Shown here: positions 54,063 to 64,000 of the stretch, piece after piece
How the letters are laid out: each line of letters begins with the position of its first letter
Numbering within the stretch: the first letter of the stretch is position 1
Source: Mytilisepta virgata
Taxonomy: Eukaryota; Mollusca; Bivalvia; Mytilida; Mytilidae
Direction: 5' to 3'
Length of the DNA: 64,000 bases
Assembly: GCA_028015205.1 (NCBI GenBank)
Contig: CM051514.1
Location: forward strand, 5,642,001-5,706,000
Translations under genes and position numbers: made by a program
The notes under the pieces: model-generated
What the model saw: the letters and a program-made list of their open reading frames with translations, nothing else
What the model was told of the DNA's origin: nothing
Database searches by the model: none

Positions 54063-55774
54063 GTACATCAATTTCTGTCTGCCGCATCGAAATACTTCTA
54101 GGGAACTTTAAATGGTATCTTTGAGAATCAGTTTGAGTTAACAATCTGTTGCTTTGTAATTTCCAATTAATATTGATATATGTAAGAATCTTGTTGAATA
54201 TATTATACTTTTGTATCAGCATTTGATAATGTCAATATTAGTCTAAACAGAAATGAAGTTAATGTAATTTTCCAAAAAGGGGGGATAACTCATAAAACTT
54301 TGTTGAAGTATATTTAGATTTAACTTTCAAAACGAATTTGTTTGCGTTTTTTATCTTTCGGAATAATTTCTTTTTTAAAGAGGTTTTTCAGTTGTTTTGT
54401 CTAATATATGTACACCTACAATTGCCAAATCTACTCAGAATATTCCATTTACACAGAGCATCACTGTAAAGTATATCAAATCTGTGTCATATATTTTTTT
54501 TTTTAAATTTTCTAGAGGCAAAGAAAATTGTTAGCAAAGTTGACATTTTAATTGAAGAATGCTGGTGGTTTAAAGATTAGTAATAGTTTGTATGCCAATC
54601 TAACAATACAAATAGAAAAAAATATGTTATGATTGAGTAATGAAATAATTTCAAGTACTATTTATATCATGACTTTAAAGAGTTAACATACTTAATGAAA
54701 CGAGCGCTTGCGCATAAACCCGGAATTATGGTATAATATTAAGATCTGCATATTTATACCATGCTTTTGTACATTCACCAGAAATAAACAAATTATTTTC
54801 GAAAAAGATCAAAGAAAATTCAGTCATTAATGTTACAATTGTTTTTATCAATCCACATGCTTTATTGTGTTATGTCATGTACACAGTACAGCATGCCTTT
54901 CACTAGTGAATTATAGGGTGTTATTTTAATAAAAAATCACAGATTTTCACAAATTCCCAAGTAACCAAGAACAGGATACCTAGAAATTCCTATGCTTCCT
55001 TTATAAATGGAGTTTTTTATATGACACAGCCTGACTATAATCAATTTTGCAATTATTCTTGTTAATAATTTATTCTGTTTTATGTGCATTTTGTCGGTAT
55101 GCTTTTTATATCACTGTTTTTAAATAAATATTTGTCAAAAGTTTGTACTTTTTATTATTGCAAATATAATTTCACTTTTAGGAGCAGCAGTGATTATAGA
55201 TTTTATGGTATGCAATAGTGTTAGTCTTACTCAGCTAGTGTAATGTTAAGACAGAATCAGTTCTGTGTTTTAAGAGATTAAAAAATGAACAGTGTGCAAA
55301 GCATACAAATGAAGAATAAGGTATCGGTATGTCCAGAACATAATTTAATTTAGTAAATAGTACCGACTCCCTGTTAGTTCTAAAGTACATTTTCAATCAT
55401 TTAATCATACCGATTACAATCAGTTATAATGGATTATAAAATTTTAGTATCGATTAACCAATAAATGACCTATTAAAATCTATTATCAGATATTATGAAC
55501 ACCCTTCTTTCCAGAATTTGAAATGTTCATCTGGTGGCAAATCTTCTGAGGGTATCATCAGATTGTTTTTTTAGCATTTATAGTCTAGGAAGAGCTTTTG
55601 GCATATACTATACTTATAAATCCAATTTTCAGACAGATGTTGGTAACCTTAATGACAAAATATAAGAGTGAATCATAAGCTAGAGGGAATGGCACATTTT
55701 AGAGTAAAACTCTGCAAATCATCAATAAAATACCTGTCATTGTTTATTGTTTATGTTATTCCTAACTGATAATT
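54063..55774. other. No gene seen
   Basis: AT-rich. Scanned for frames and repeats; nothing supported. Confidence 0.5.
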
Positions 55775-56290
55775 AGGGCCCACATCGGATGATAAGAGAC
55801 CCTATAGATTTCACTGTGTCCGTCTGTCCGTCATGAATTATTGTTAGCGCTCTCATTTCTCAACGGATGTCAATGTAATTTATATGGAAGGTGTATATAG
55901 GTAATACCTTGATCAGTTTGAACATGAGCGCTATTGGGTAATTTTTATGGGATTTACTGCCCTTGGCTGAGTTTTTCCCTATCAACTTCTTGTTAGCGCT
56001 CTCAATTCTACATTTCTCAACAGATTTCAATCAAAATTTATACGGAAGGTGTACATGGGCAATATCTTGATCAAGTTCGAAAACGAGCGCTATCGGATAA
56101 TTTTATGTCGGAGTTACTGCCCTTGTCTTAGTTTGTCCCTATCAATTTCTTGTAAGTGCTCTAGATTCTACATTTTTTATCCATTTTGACCAAGTTTATG
56201 TGGAAGTTGTATATTGACAATGCCCTATCAGTCAACTGAAATATTTTTCTGTTCTTTACAACAATATATATGCAGCAGGGCCCCTTGTGA
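55775..56290 (+). repeat. GTCCGTC-related repeat with ~150-bp units
   Basis: It starts GGGCCCACATCGGATGATAA and has GTGTCCGTCTGTCCGTC. Three decaying units follow with TTGTTAGCGCTCTCA-type text near 55844, 55990 and 56150, plus ATGGAAGGTGTA and TTACTGCCCTTG. It ends near CAGCAGGGCCCCTTGTG. Non-coding. Confidence 0.6.
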
Positions 56291-57165
56291 TGAACATATC
56301 ACAGTATTCTAGTTGCGTTTACCAGAGCTACTATGTTTTACGAATTCAAAGCAGATGTTCAGTGTGATTAATTGAATTTGGTTAAAAAGATGAAATCACC
56401 ACAAACAAGTTTGGATTTGTTGGGTACACTTTAGAAATTTGTTTCCAAAGATATGAAACATGTTGACCGTTTGAGAACAGTTATATGAAATATACAGAAA
56501 CGTATTAAGCCTCGAATGTTCCATAAGCAATCAGTTGGTCCTCAGGTGGTCCTCTTTCAGAATTATGTCCGAAGACCCAGACTGTCAACAAAAAGTCCAC
56601 TAAGTTTAACATAGGACCCTTAGATGGGAAAATTGGAAAATTCATTTGAATGTCTTGTTGTCTGAAATCACTGAGCGACTTGGCAGCAATGGCCCTTAGA
56701 TGATTCTTTCAAAATTATGTCCAATAATCTCGACTGTTGTTTCTTAGATGCTTTTAAGGCTGTTGATTGGTAAATGTAATCTAAGTGACGGATACAGACC
56801 CCCGGGAGACTCTAAGTTATTCTTAGACCATATAACTGTTTACAATTGATCTTGTTGCAAGGTTCCCTTTCATCCAGGAAAGTGGGGGTAAAGCCAGGAA
56901 TTTTTGTTTTATATGGTCCCACTTGCTTGAAAATTAAAAAATTGACAAAATTCAGGAAATATTGAAAATCTATTAGTTGTTCCATTTTACTTTCCACAAG
57001 AATTTGTTTGGAATTTTGGAGTTTCCTCCCTTTTTCCAGTATTTTTGTCTCATATACATATTTGCTGTCTGGTTGCAAACTTTGTGAATATGCCTTTCAC
57101 ATAGGACAAGGTTATATTAAGAGGGAATCAACTGTATTGTGTCCGAGTCAGATTTGCATTTAATC
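56291..57165. repeat. Fragment of GTCCGTC family; otherwise unassigned
   Basis: Bases 56530-56815 (TTGGTCCTCAGGTGGTCCTC, TTATGTCCGAAGACCCAGAC, TTTAACATAGGACCC, GTGACGGATACAGA) match the units at 51085-54062. The flanking DNA is AT-rich with nothing supported. Confidence 0.6.
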
Positions 57166-57436
57166 AAATGGGGTTACTGATGGTATGACTAATGTTTGTG
57201 GCTGTAGAAATTCAAAGCAGGTCTGTACCGTTAAATGGGGTTACTGATTGAATGATTGATGTTTGGGGCTGTAGAAATTCAAAGTAGGTCTGTACCGTTA
57301 AATGGGGTTACTGATGGTATGACTGGTGTTTGGGGTTGTAGAAATTCAAAGCAGGTCTGTACCGTTAAATGGGGTTACTGATGGTATGACTGATGTTTGG
57401 GGCTGTAGAAATTCAACGCAGGTCTGTACCGTTAAA
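57166..57436. repeat. Four 67-bp tandem units
   Basis: Units start at 57166, 57233, 57300 and 57367 with AAATGGGGTTACTGAT, and continue GGGGCTGTAGAAATTCAAAG and CAGGTCTGTACCGTT. Units are highly similar. Confidence 0.92.
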
Positions 57437-58009
57437 TAAGATTAAGTAACCATTGACAGTGGAAGCAGAAAAAAAGGTAATTTTTAAGAGAAGGAACCCT
57501 GTTGGTGATATAAACTAGAGGCTCCCAGGATCCTGTATCGCTCATCTGGACTATGTCCATCCGTAACTGGCAGCCTGGAACATTGCTGTCAAGGATATTC
57601 ACCTAAAGATGTTTTTGTGAACCATTAGGCCTATAGGGACCATACTTGGCATTAATGGTCCTTTGGTGATCCCCTTTCTGGAGTTATATCAGATGACCTG
57701 CACCACCATCCAAGATGGTTGTCACACTTATAAGATAGGACACTATGAAAAAATTCAAATATCTTCTTGTCTGAAACAACAGAGCCCCAAGTCTATTTCT
57801 CAGCAAATTTACTAAATAGACCCACAATAATTGGTGTATAAAAGTTCCAAATGGTACATACCAGTCTGTCACCTGACCTTGACCTCTATTGTACAACTGA
57901 AAAATTCACGTAAGTCCATTTCTCAACTAATAACTAGACCAACCATACCTGGTCTATAGGTATTTCTTGGTGGGCAATCTGAGACTTTGACCTATTTCAC
58001 ACGTCTGTG
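57437..58009 (-). repeat. GTCCGTC-family and related fragments
   Basis: Bases 57515-57800 hold AGAGGCTCCCAGGATCCTGT, GTATCGCTCATCTGG, CACCATCCAAGATGG and TAGGACACTATG, all words of the GTCCGTC family. Bases 57850-57985 (AAGTCCATTTCTCAAC ... GGTCTATAGGTATTTCTTGG) recur in related form at 58405-58500. Confidence 0.5.
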
Positions 58010-58528
58010 ACTCGATACATTTTCATTATTACCCTACTGTGTGTCTTTTTCAAACTGCAAGTGGTTTTACGGGAATATCTCAAAAGTTTCTTTAAAATGA
58101 AAGTAAAAAGTATTACATTACCTTTCGTTTCCAATAGTCTTAACAAATTCTTGCATTTTCCACTGTTGAAATGTCCCAAATATTTAACGACAGCTGGTTT
58201 TCCGATTTTCGTGTGCATTTCAATGATTTTTTGCATCATATATGACGTCACCACATACAAATGCAACGTTACAGGATATGTGCAAGTTATGCCTCCGAAA
58301 GTTTGATCCATGTTTTCCATTAAGACATACCGTATTGATATTTTAGAAGTACAGAAAAATAGTGAGGTCCGGAGTATTTCATGTAGAGTTCAGTTGCCGA
58401 AGTATATGAGACCCACAGTAAGTCCATTTCTCGGTAGATTTATTACCTATACCCACCATATATGGTCTGTAGGTACTTCTTATGGCAAGTACATATCAGT
58501 CTGACACCTATCACTCAATATGTTTTTT
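58010..58528. other. Unassigned; possible insertion within a repeat
   Basis: Related repeat text lies on either side (57850-57985 and 58405-58500), so 58010-58370 may be an insertion. It has open frames of about 100 codons on both strands, but neither shows a domain, and they overlap in antisense. No gene is called. Confidence 0.3.
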
Positions 58529-58928
58529 GGTAGGGGTGAGCAGCTGGCACACCAGAACCCCACCCTTATCATATATTAAAAATCTAAAAAAATGTATACC
58601 TTATCCCATATTTTTAGCAAAAAAGTATACCTAATCATATATTTATACCGAAAAGTATACCTTTTCATATATTTGGATCAAAACGATTATAATGAACAGA
58701 AATTCTTTATTTTCAAGAAAAACAATGTTTGATTTATACAGCAATGATTGATTATACACATAAACTGTCAGACTGAATGATATTTTATTTAGATGCAACA
58801 TATTGACCTTATCACATAATCCCATCAGTAATTCCTATCCTTATCGCATATTTTCATCTCAATTGCACACCCTTATCATATATTACGAAGCGTGAAAAAG
58901 GTACCTATTCCAGCGGCTCACCCCTACC
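58529..58928. mobile_element. MITE with GGTAGGGGTGAGC ends
   Basis: The left end GGTAGGGGTGAGCAGCTGG and the right end, read back GGTAGGGGTGAGCCGCTGG, are inverted repeats with one mismatch in 19. The interior repeats AAAGTATACCT.ATCATATAT words. 400 bp, non-coding. Target duplication is unclear. Confidence 0.8.
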
Positions 58929-59108
58929 TCATCATATATTGGAAGTGCCCCCCCCCCCCCGCCCGAGCATTTCCTTTGGGTTACAATGTCATGTTGCATA
59001 ATATTTGACCTTGTCGTAGTATCTGAAATTTGTATGCCTCATCCAGAAATGTATAATTGGGCATATAGAGTTACCCTTGTCCGTCCAGTTTTGGTAAGTA
59101 TTTTTAGA

Positions 59109-59542
59109 CCCCTACCGGCAACGCCGAAGTGGATTATAAGTTTGCACTCGGTCCGTTCCTGCCATCATTCACACTTCAGTTTTCCGGACTTTTTTCGAAA
59201 ACCGTCTTATTTTTTGTATGTAAGCTTATAATCATGATTAAGTTTGAGTTTCACGCTGAACGGATAATTATTGTGAGAGTTATGGCACTTGGAAATAGGA
59301 ATTATCGCCGAAATAATAGTTTTCCGGACTTTTCTAGCAAACGCTTTTACCGGGTGATCTTATTTTTGGTATGTGAGCTTATAATGATGAGCTACAGAGC
59401 AAGTAGATCGTGTAATTATTGTGTACCCTTTGCAAATATAGTTTCAGGATTTTTTAGGAGTCACTCTGTCCATACGTCTTCGTCTGATTCACATACTCAA
59501 ACTTGATTTTGCATGTTTTCTCACAGCTGAAGCCGGTAGGGG
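59109..59542. mobile_element. Small element with CCCCTACCGGC ends
   Basis: The left end CCCCTACCGGC and right end GCCGGTAGGGG are perfect 11-bp inverted repeats. Inside, TTTTCCGGACTTTT occurs twice, near 59180 and 59320. A GGTCCGTTCC word suggests a relation to the GTCCGTC family. Non-coding. Confidence 0.65.
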
Positions 59543-60724
59543 ACATTGTATTACCCAGCAATGCTTTCAGAATGCTTGTTAAGTGCCATTTCTCAGAAAC
59601 CTATTGAGACACCTCAATAATAGTATACCACTATTACATGTACTATAAAGGCCCATACAGTACAATAAAGAACAAATTTACGTACTTTATGAATGCACAT
59701 CGAAGGCCCCTCCTACACCTTTACCTATCCTCGTGTCATGGTTTTTCGTCCTCAGACAATTTCATTGCCTACTATTGTGAATGACTGGCTTTTTATCATG
59801 AACATAGTAGTATCGTTAGGGACAACAAAAGTTCACTGTAGGATAAAAAACTTAATTCACATAGTTTTTTTCATTGACCCACCCCCCCCCCCCCCCCTCC
59901 TCCCTCCCCCTTAACTTAATTTGGGACTTGGACATCACTTTTTAAAAATATTGGGAAAAAATTATATGTATCTTAGTATGCATCAAAAAAGGCACTGTGA
60001 AATTATAATTTTATACATGTATATCATTCAAAATTCACGATCGATAAAGCGTTTGAACGACGTAGATACTATGATTGATTTCACCCCAATACTCTCGGCC
60101 AAAAATTTGTTTTCCGGTACGATTTGATGACTTTTATTTGCTTTAAAAGTCCAAACATATGTTAGGGCCGAACTTGAATCGGAATTTTTAAATTTATAAA
60201 TCGATGTCGGATAACAAAACTTGCAGCGATTTTTACCCACATCAGAAACTATTTGAATTAAGTATTTTATCCGACATTGATCTTTTAATGTCGTCCCTTA
60301 ACGACTCTTTAATAGAATATTTTTGTATGGCTTTTCCAACGCTTTTTCGTCGTTTTCTCTCCTTTTCATTCTGTTCTATGTCTAAAAGGTTTTAAAGTAG
60401 CGTCATTTATGTGTTTGTTATATAAGGAATTGAGCAGAACAAATATCAAGAAATGCTTTGCTGTCGAATGTATTTTGCGGTGAAGGCTTTCATTTCTTTA
60501 GAGTATTGTCATACATGTTATTGCGCCAATCAATTTACCCATAACACGACAAATAAGATGAAGGCAGTTGAAATCGACACCTATTCTTGCACTCCCCACA
60601 TTTTTTATTCGTGTAGCAAATACCGCACCACTTTCACAATAATATGATTGAATATGGTCCCTAATTTTAGAAAATAAAAATTATAAATCCTTAATGTGCA
60701 ACTACACATAGTATACTGTACAGA
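59543..60724. other. No gene seen
   Basis: Mixed AT-rich sequence with a C-rich tract at 59879-59911. No supported frame. Confidence 0.45.
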
Positions 60725-61165
60725 AAAATGAAAGAGGAGTTAAGGTCATAATATAAATTCACGATTTTCAAAATTCAACTCCTATGGGCCCCAATTTTAG
60801 AAAAAAATATTATTTTAAATTTTACTGTATCATGTGTATTATAATACTATACATTAATGAAATGCATAAAGTCAAAAATAAAAGAGAAATTTGGGTCGCA
60901 ACGTAAATTTACAGTTTTCAAAAATTAGACCCCTGTGGGACCCAAGTTTCGAAAATCAAATTCTAAAACCTCATTTCACAACTACTTATACTTTATGCAA
61001 TACTGTGTAGAAATTACATGCATACACTGAAAAATGAAAGATGAGTAGGTCACAAGCTTGAATTCACAATTTTTTTTAATTGATCCCTGTGGGCCCAAAT
61101 TGGTTTGAAAATCAAAATTCTAAGACCTGCACATCTGCATATGGTGTATGACAATACTGTTCTTG
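60725..61165 (+). repeat. Three ~155-bp tandem units
   Basis: Units carry AAAAATGAAAGA(G/T)GAGT...GGTC, then CCTATGGG(C)CCCAA-type text and a CAATACTG-type end, near 60725, 60877 and 61030. The same family as 6240-6482; another trace lies at 62958-62990. Confidence 0.75.
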
Positions 61166-61189
61166 AGCAGGAAAAAAAGTGTAGCAGTC

Positions 61190-62945
61190 AATTTGGGTGG
61201 TTTTCCCATAGGGTAATATGTTAAACTAAGTTTGGCTATGGCACCCATCTTGACTGACAGTCATTAGTGCCAATTCAGGTTCAAATTGGTCAAATAGTGT
61301 CAGTCAAGAAGATTTCAAAATGAATCTTCCCCTAGGGTCCTATGTTAAACTAAGTTCGTGTGTGGCAGTCATATTGGTACACTGTCCAGGTCATGGGACA
61401 TATTTCTAAAAGAGGGCCATCTAAGGACAATTGCTGCCAAGTCTTGATCCAATTAGTCAAATGGTTTCAGACAAGAAGATTGTTAAATGTTAAACTAAGT
61501 TCGGCTGTGGTAGCCATCTTTGTTGACAGTCCGGATCATTGGATATAATTCTGAAAGAGGACTGTGGTTCCAATTGGCTCATTGGTTTCAGACAAGATTT
61601 TTAAATGAATTTTCTCATAGGGTCCTATGTTAAACTAAGTTTAGCTGTGGTGGCCATCTTGGTTCACAGTCTGAGTTATTAGATACAGTTCCGAAAGAGG
61701 ACCATCTAAGGACCATTGCTGCCTACGTTTTGTTGCAATGGGCCCAGGAATTTTTAAATGAATTTTCCCAAAGGGTCCTATCTTAAACCTAGTTCGGCTG
61801 TGGCGGCCATCTTGGTTGACAGTCAATCATCGGACATATTTCTTAAAGTGGACTATCTAGGGACTGCGTAAGACTGCAATTAGCTCTGTGGTTTCAGACA
61901 AGAGGATACATTTTCCCATAGGGTCCTATGTTAAACCAAGTTCGGGTGTAGCGGCCATCGGACACAATTCTGAAAGAAGGCCATCTAAGGACAATAACTG
62001 CCAAGCTTGTTTCCAATTGGTCAAGTGGTTTCAGACAAGAATATTTTTAAATGAATTTCTCAAAGAATCCTATGTTAAACTAAGTTCGGCTGTGGCGTCA
62101 TCTTGGTTGACAGTCCATGTCATCGGACACAATTCTGAAAGGGAATCATCTAAGGACCATTGCTCCAAGTCTTGTTCCAATTGGTTAAGTGTTTTCAGAC
62201 AAGAAGATTTCAATTGAATGTTCCCATGGGGTTCTATGTTAAACTAAGTTCGGCTGTGGCAGCCATTTTGGTTGACAGTCCATGTCAGCGGACACAATTC
62301 CGAAAAAAAACATTTAAGGACCATTGCTGCAAAGTCTTTTTCCAATTGGCTCAGTGGTTTCAGACAAGAAGATTTTTAAATGAATTTTCCCATATATGGT
62401 CATATGATAATCTAAGTTCGGCTGTGGTGGCCGTCTTGGTTCACAGTCCAGGTCATCGGACACAATTTTGAAGGAGGGTCATTTAAGGAACGTTGCTACC
62501 AAGTCTGACTCTAACTGGCTCAGTGGTTTCAGACAAGATTTTTAAATGAATTTTCACATAGGGTCCTATGTTAAACTAATTTCAGCTGTGGCGGTCATCT
62601 TGGCTCACTGTCCGGATCATCGGACACAATTCTGAAAGACGACCTCCTATGAACCCTTACTGCCAAGTGTGGTTGTAACGGGCCAAGTAATTTCATAGAA
62701 GATTTTTTTTTAAATTCACCCCCCCCCCTTTTTTTATACTGTTAGTAAGAGCAGCCTTGTCGGCTGGAAGTCGGGATTCCGGACACAATTGTGTAAGGGG
62801 GTCACCCAAGGACCATTCAACCAAAGTTTGGTCCTAATTGGCCCAGTGGTTTCAGAGGAGAAGATCTTTAAAGTAAAGTTTACGCCAAACGACGGACACA
62901 AAGTGATGACAATAGCTCACATGGACTTATAGGCAAGTTAAGCTT
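61190..62945 (-). repeat. GTCCGTC-family tandem array, inverted
   Basis: About ten units of 142-168 bp, each with CCTATGTTAAACTAAGTTCG, GGC(G/A)GCCATCTTGG, CGGACACAATTCTGAAAG and GGTTTCAGACAAGAAGATTT. It ends in ACGACGGACACAAAGTGATG and AATAGCTCACATGG. Read on the minus strand this is the same order as 50649-54062 on the plus strand. No coding frame. Confidence 0.85.
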
Positions 62946-63471
62946 TTAAAATTCATAACGTTAAAAATGAAAGAGCCTTTTAGGTCACAAGAAAGGCGTG
63001 ACAGGCAGACAGGGCCGGTACCAATATCCGCGAATGTTATCTGAAAGTGCGGGAAGCAAAAATGCATTCATGTAACACTACGATAAAATCAATAAACTTT
63101 TTGAAAAATTCATAAAATTTTAATAATGCAATATAAATATAAAATCTCTCTAACGAGACAAAGTTTCAATTTAACTATAACATAATATTTTATCGTGCAT
63201 AGCTTCTCATGTTTGAAAACTGGACCATAAACTATTAAATTGACTGCTTCAGTTTTCATTACCGATTCCCAAATGTGTAATATTTATCTTTCGTTGTTTT
63301 ATTCGTTTTCTTATCAGAGAATTGGTACATAGGTCTATTTAGTAAAAACAACAAGATTGAAAACACGAAAACCGAGAGGGTGTTTTCAGAAGTAGATGTA
63401 TTGAGCTATAATGTAGGTGTTCGAAAATCCTGTCCCAAATCCATCCGTTTATAAATTTGTCTAAAGGTGTG
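62946..63471. other. No gene seen
   Basis: AT-rich; a trace of the 155-bp repeat at 62958-62990, otherwise nothing recognised. Confidence 0.45.
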
Positions 63472-63600
63472 GTCACACGATACGATTTTCATTTCGATTT
63501 CTAATCGATTTATTGCCTACCGCTCAGGTAAGCCGACAGACAACCTGTTCACACGATACGATTTTCCTTTCGATTTTTTAATAGATTTTTACGTAATAAT
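63472..63600. repeat. Short direct repeat, ~78 bp apart
   Basis: TCACACGATACGATTTTC(A/C)TTTCGATTT occurs near 63472 and 63550, each followed by an AT(C/A)GATTT word. Confidence 0.75.
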
Positions 63601-63692
63601 AAATATTAAAAAGGTACTTGAATTGATTCTTTTTCCTTCAAAATACTGATCAAAGTTGTTTGCTATAATGGATCAAAGTTTGATCACATACG

Positions 63693-63734
63693 TGACGTCA
63701 TATACATAATTATGTCATATTTGTTATGACGTCA
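63693..63734. promoter_or_regulatory. Pair of CRE-like palindromes
   Basis: TGACGTCA occurs at 63693-63700 and 63727-63734, 26 bases apart. It matches the consensus cAMP response element bound by CREB/ATF factors. A short ORF starts 38 bases downstream. Regulatory function is inferred; the same word also occurs inside the repeats at 32299-34174. Confidence 0.5.
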
Positions 63735-63772
63735 CATATTGCTCAAAGTTTGCGTCGGTTTGGCTTGTAACC

Positions 63773-63865
63773 ATGAAGAACAAAGGGAAAAGGAAAGTCT
63801 TGAAAGCCATGGCGTTTAGAACCAAAAACCAAGACTTGGCTGTCGAAACGAGCAGAGCTAGTTGA
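63773..63865 (+). CDS. Short lysine-rich ORF, hypothetical
   Basis: 30 codons, starting MKNKGKRKVLKAMAFRTKNQ and ending SRAS. The context GTAACCATGA has A at -3, a favourable start. It follows two CRE-like palindromes. The N-terminal run of basic residues could be a nuclear signal or chance. No family is recognised. It might be the first exon of a gene running off the right edge, or a random ORF. Confidence 0.25.
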   Translation: MKNKGKRKVLKAMAFRTKNQDLAVETSRAS

Positions 63866-64000
63866 GTCTATTACATAACACAAGATTCTTGGTTATTCTT
63901 GACAACTTACAAGAAAATGCTGTTCATCTTGTATAGAATTAATAGTACACATTTTTAAAATACGATCATTTACATCTTGACCTTTATATCTACTGAAAAT

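Noticed and set aside
57997..58320. Overlapping ~100-codon frames on both strands
   Set aside because: No domain, antisense to each other, in a region bracketed by repeat fragments.
59879..59911. Quadruplex-type regulatory C/G tract
   Set aside because: Low-complexity homopolymer without nearby gene or conserved context.

Overview
The window is AT-rich, gene-poor eukaryotic DNA. It most likely comes from a bivalve or related mollusc. That is an inference from the mix of repeats: GTCCGTC-bearing dispersed elements, tRNA-headed SINEs, G-tract MITEs, GACCTTGACC repeats and many minisatellites, plus an intronless peptide-type GPCR. I see no operons, prokaryotic signals, rRNA or free-standing tRNA genes. 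The one convincing host gene is a divergent class A GPCR at 20932-21984 (minus). Almost everything else that can be explained is mobile or tandem DNA.

Layout. 1-7350: two tRNA-derived SINEs with target-site duplications and a fragment, small hairpin MITEs, a G-rich MITE and a solo LTR. 7690-10290: a 2.6 kb minisatellite that flips orientation near its left end. 10300-15440: mostly unassigned, with a GTCCGTC element, a second SINE family and a 620 bp MITE. 15447-16250: duplicated 20-bp arrays. 16288-17810: a Tc1-type transposon with perfect 27-bp terminal repeats and an uninterrupted DD34E transposase. 17812-20530: a broken non-LTR/Penelope-like reverse transcriptase and a second copy of its 3' end. 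20932-21984: the GPCR. 22-34.8 kb: MITEs, a 35-bp minisatellite, a (TA)n tract and a 1.9 kb element with recurring nuclear-receptor-like sites. 35065-36683: a TA-flanked element whose interior is almost entirely GATATC palindromes, with a SINE nested in it.

39970-46107 is a nearly complete LTR retrotransposon on the minus strand, inserted inside a 61/62-bp satellite (39497-39969 and 46108-49225). Its reading frames run gag - protease - integrase - reverse transcriptase - RNase H, so integrase precedes reverse transcriptase, unlike ordinary Ty3/Gypsy. The protein motifs are nevertheless Gypsy-like, and the capsid region resembles the SCAN-related capsid known from Gmr1-type elements. The two LTRs have equal length (635 bp) and differ at about three positions by eye, so the insertion is young. 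A tRNA-Pro-like primer site, a polypurine tract and an apparent -1 gag/pol frameshift site are present. One stop near the gag start and a pair of compensating indels in pol suggest this copy is damaged.

49.2-64 kb: three near-identical ~1 kb tandem units of the GTCCGTC family (51085-54062), an inverted ~150-bp array of the same family (61190-62945), several MITEs, a 67-bp minisatellite, and near the right edge two CRE palindromes upstream of a short ORF.
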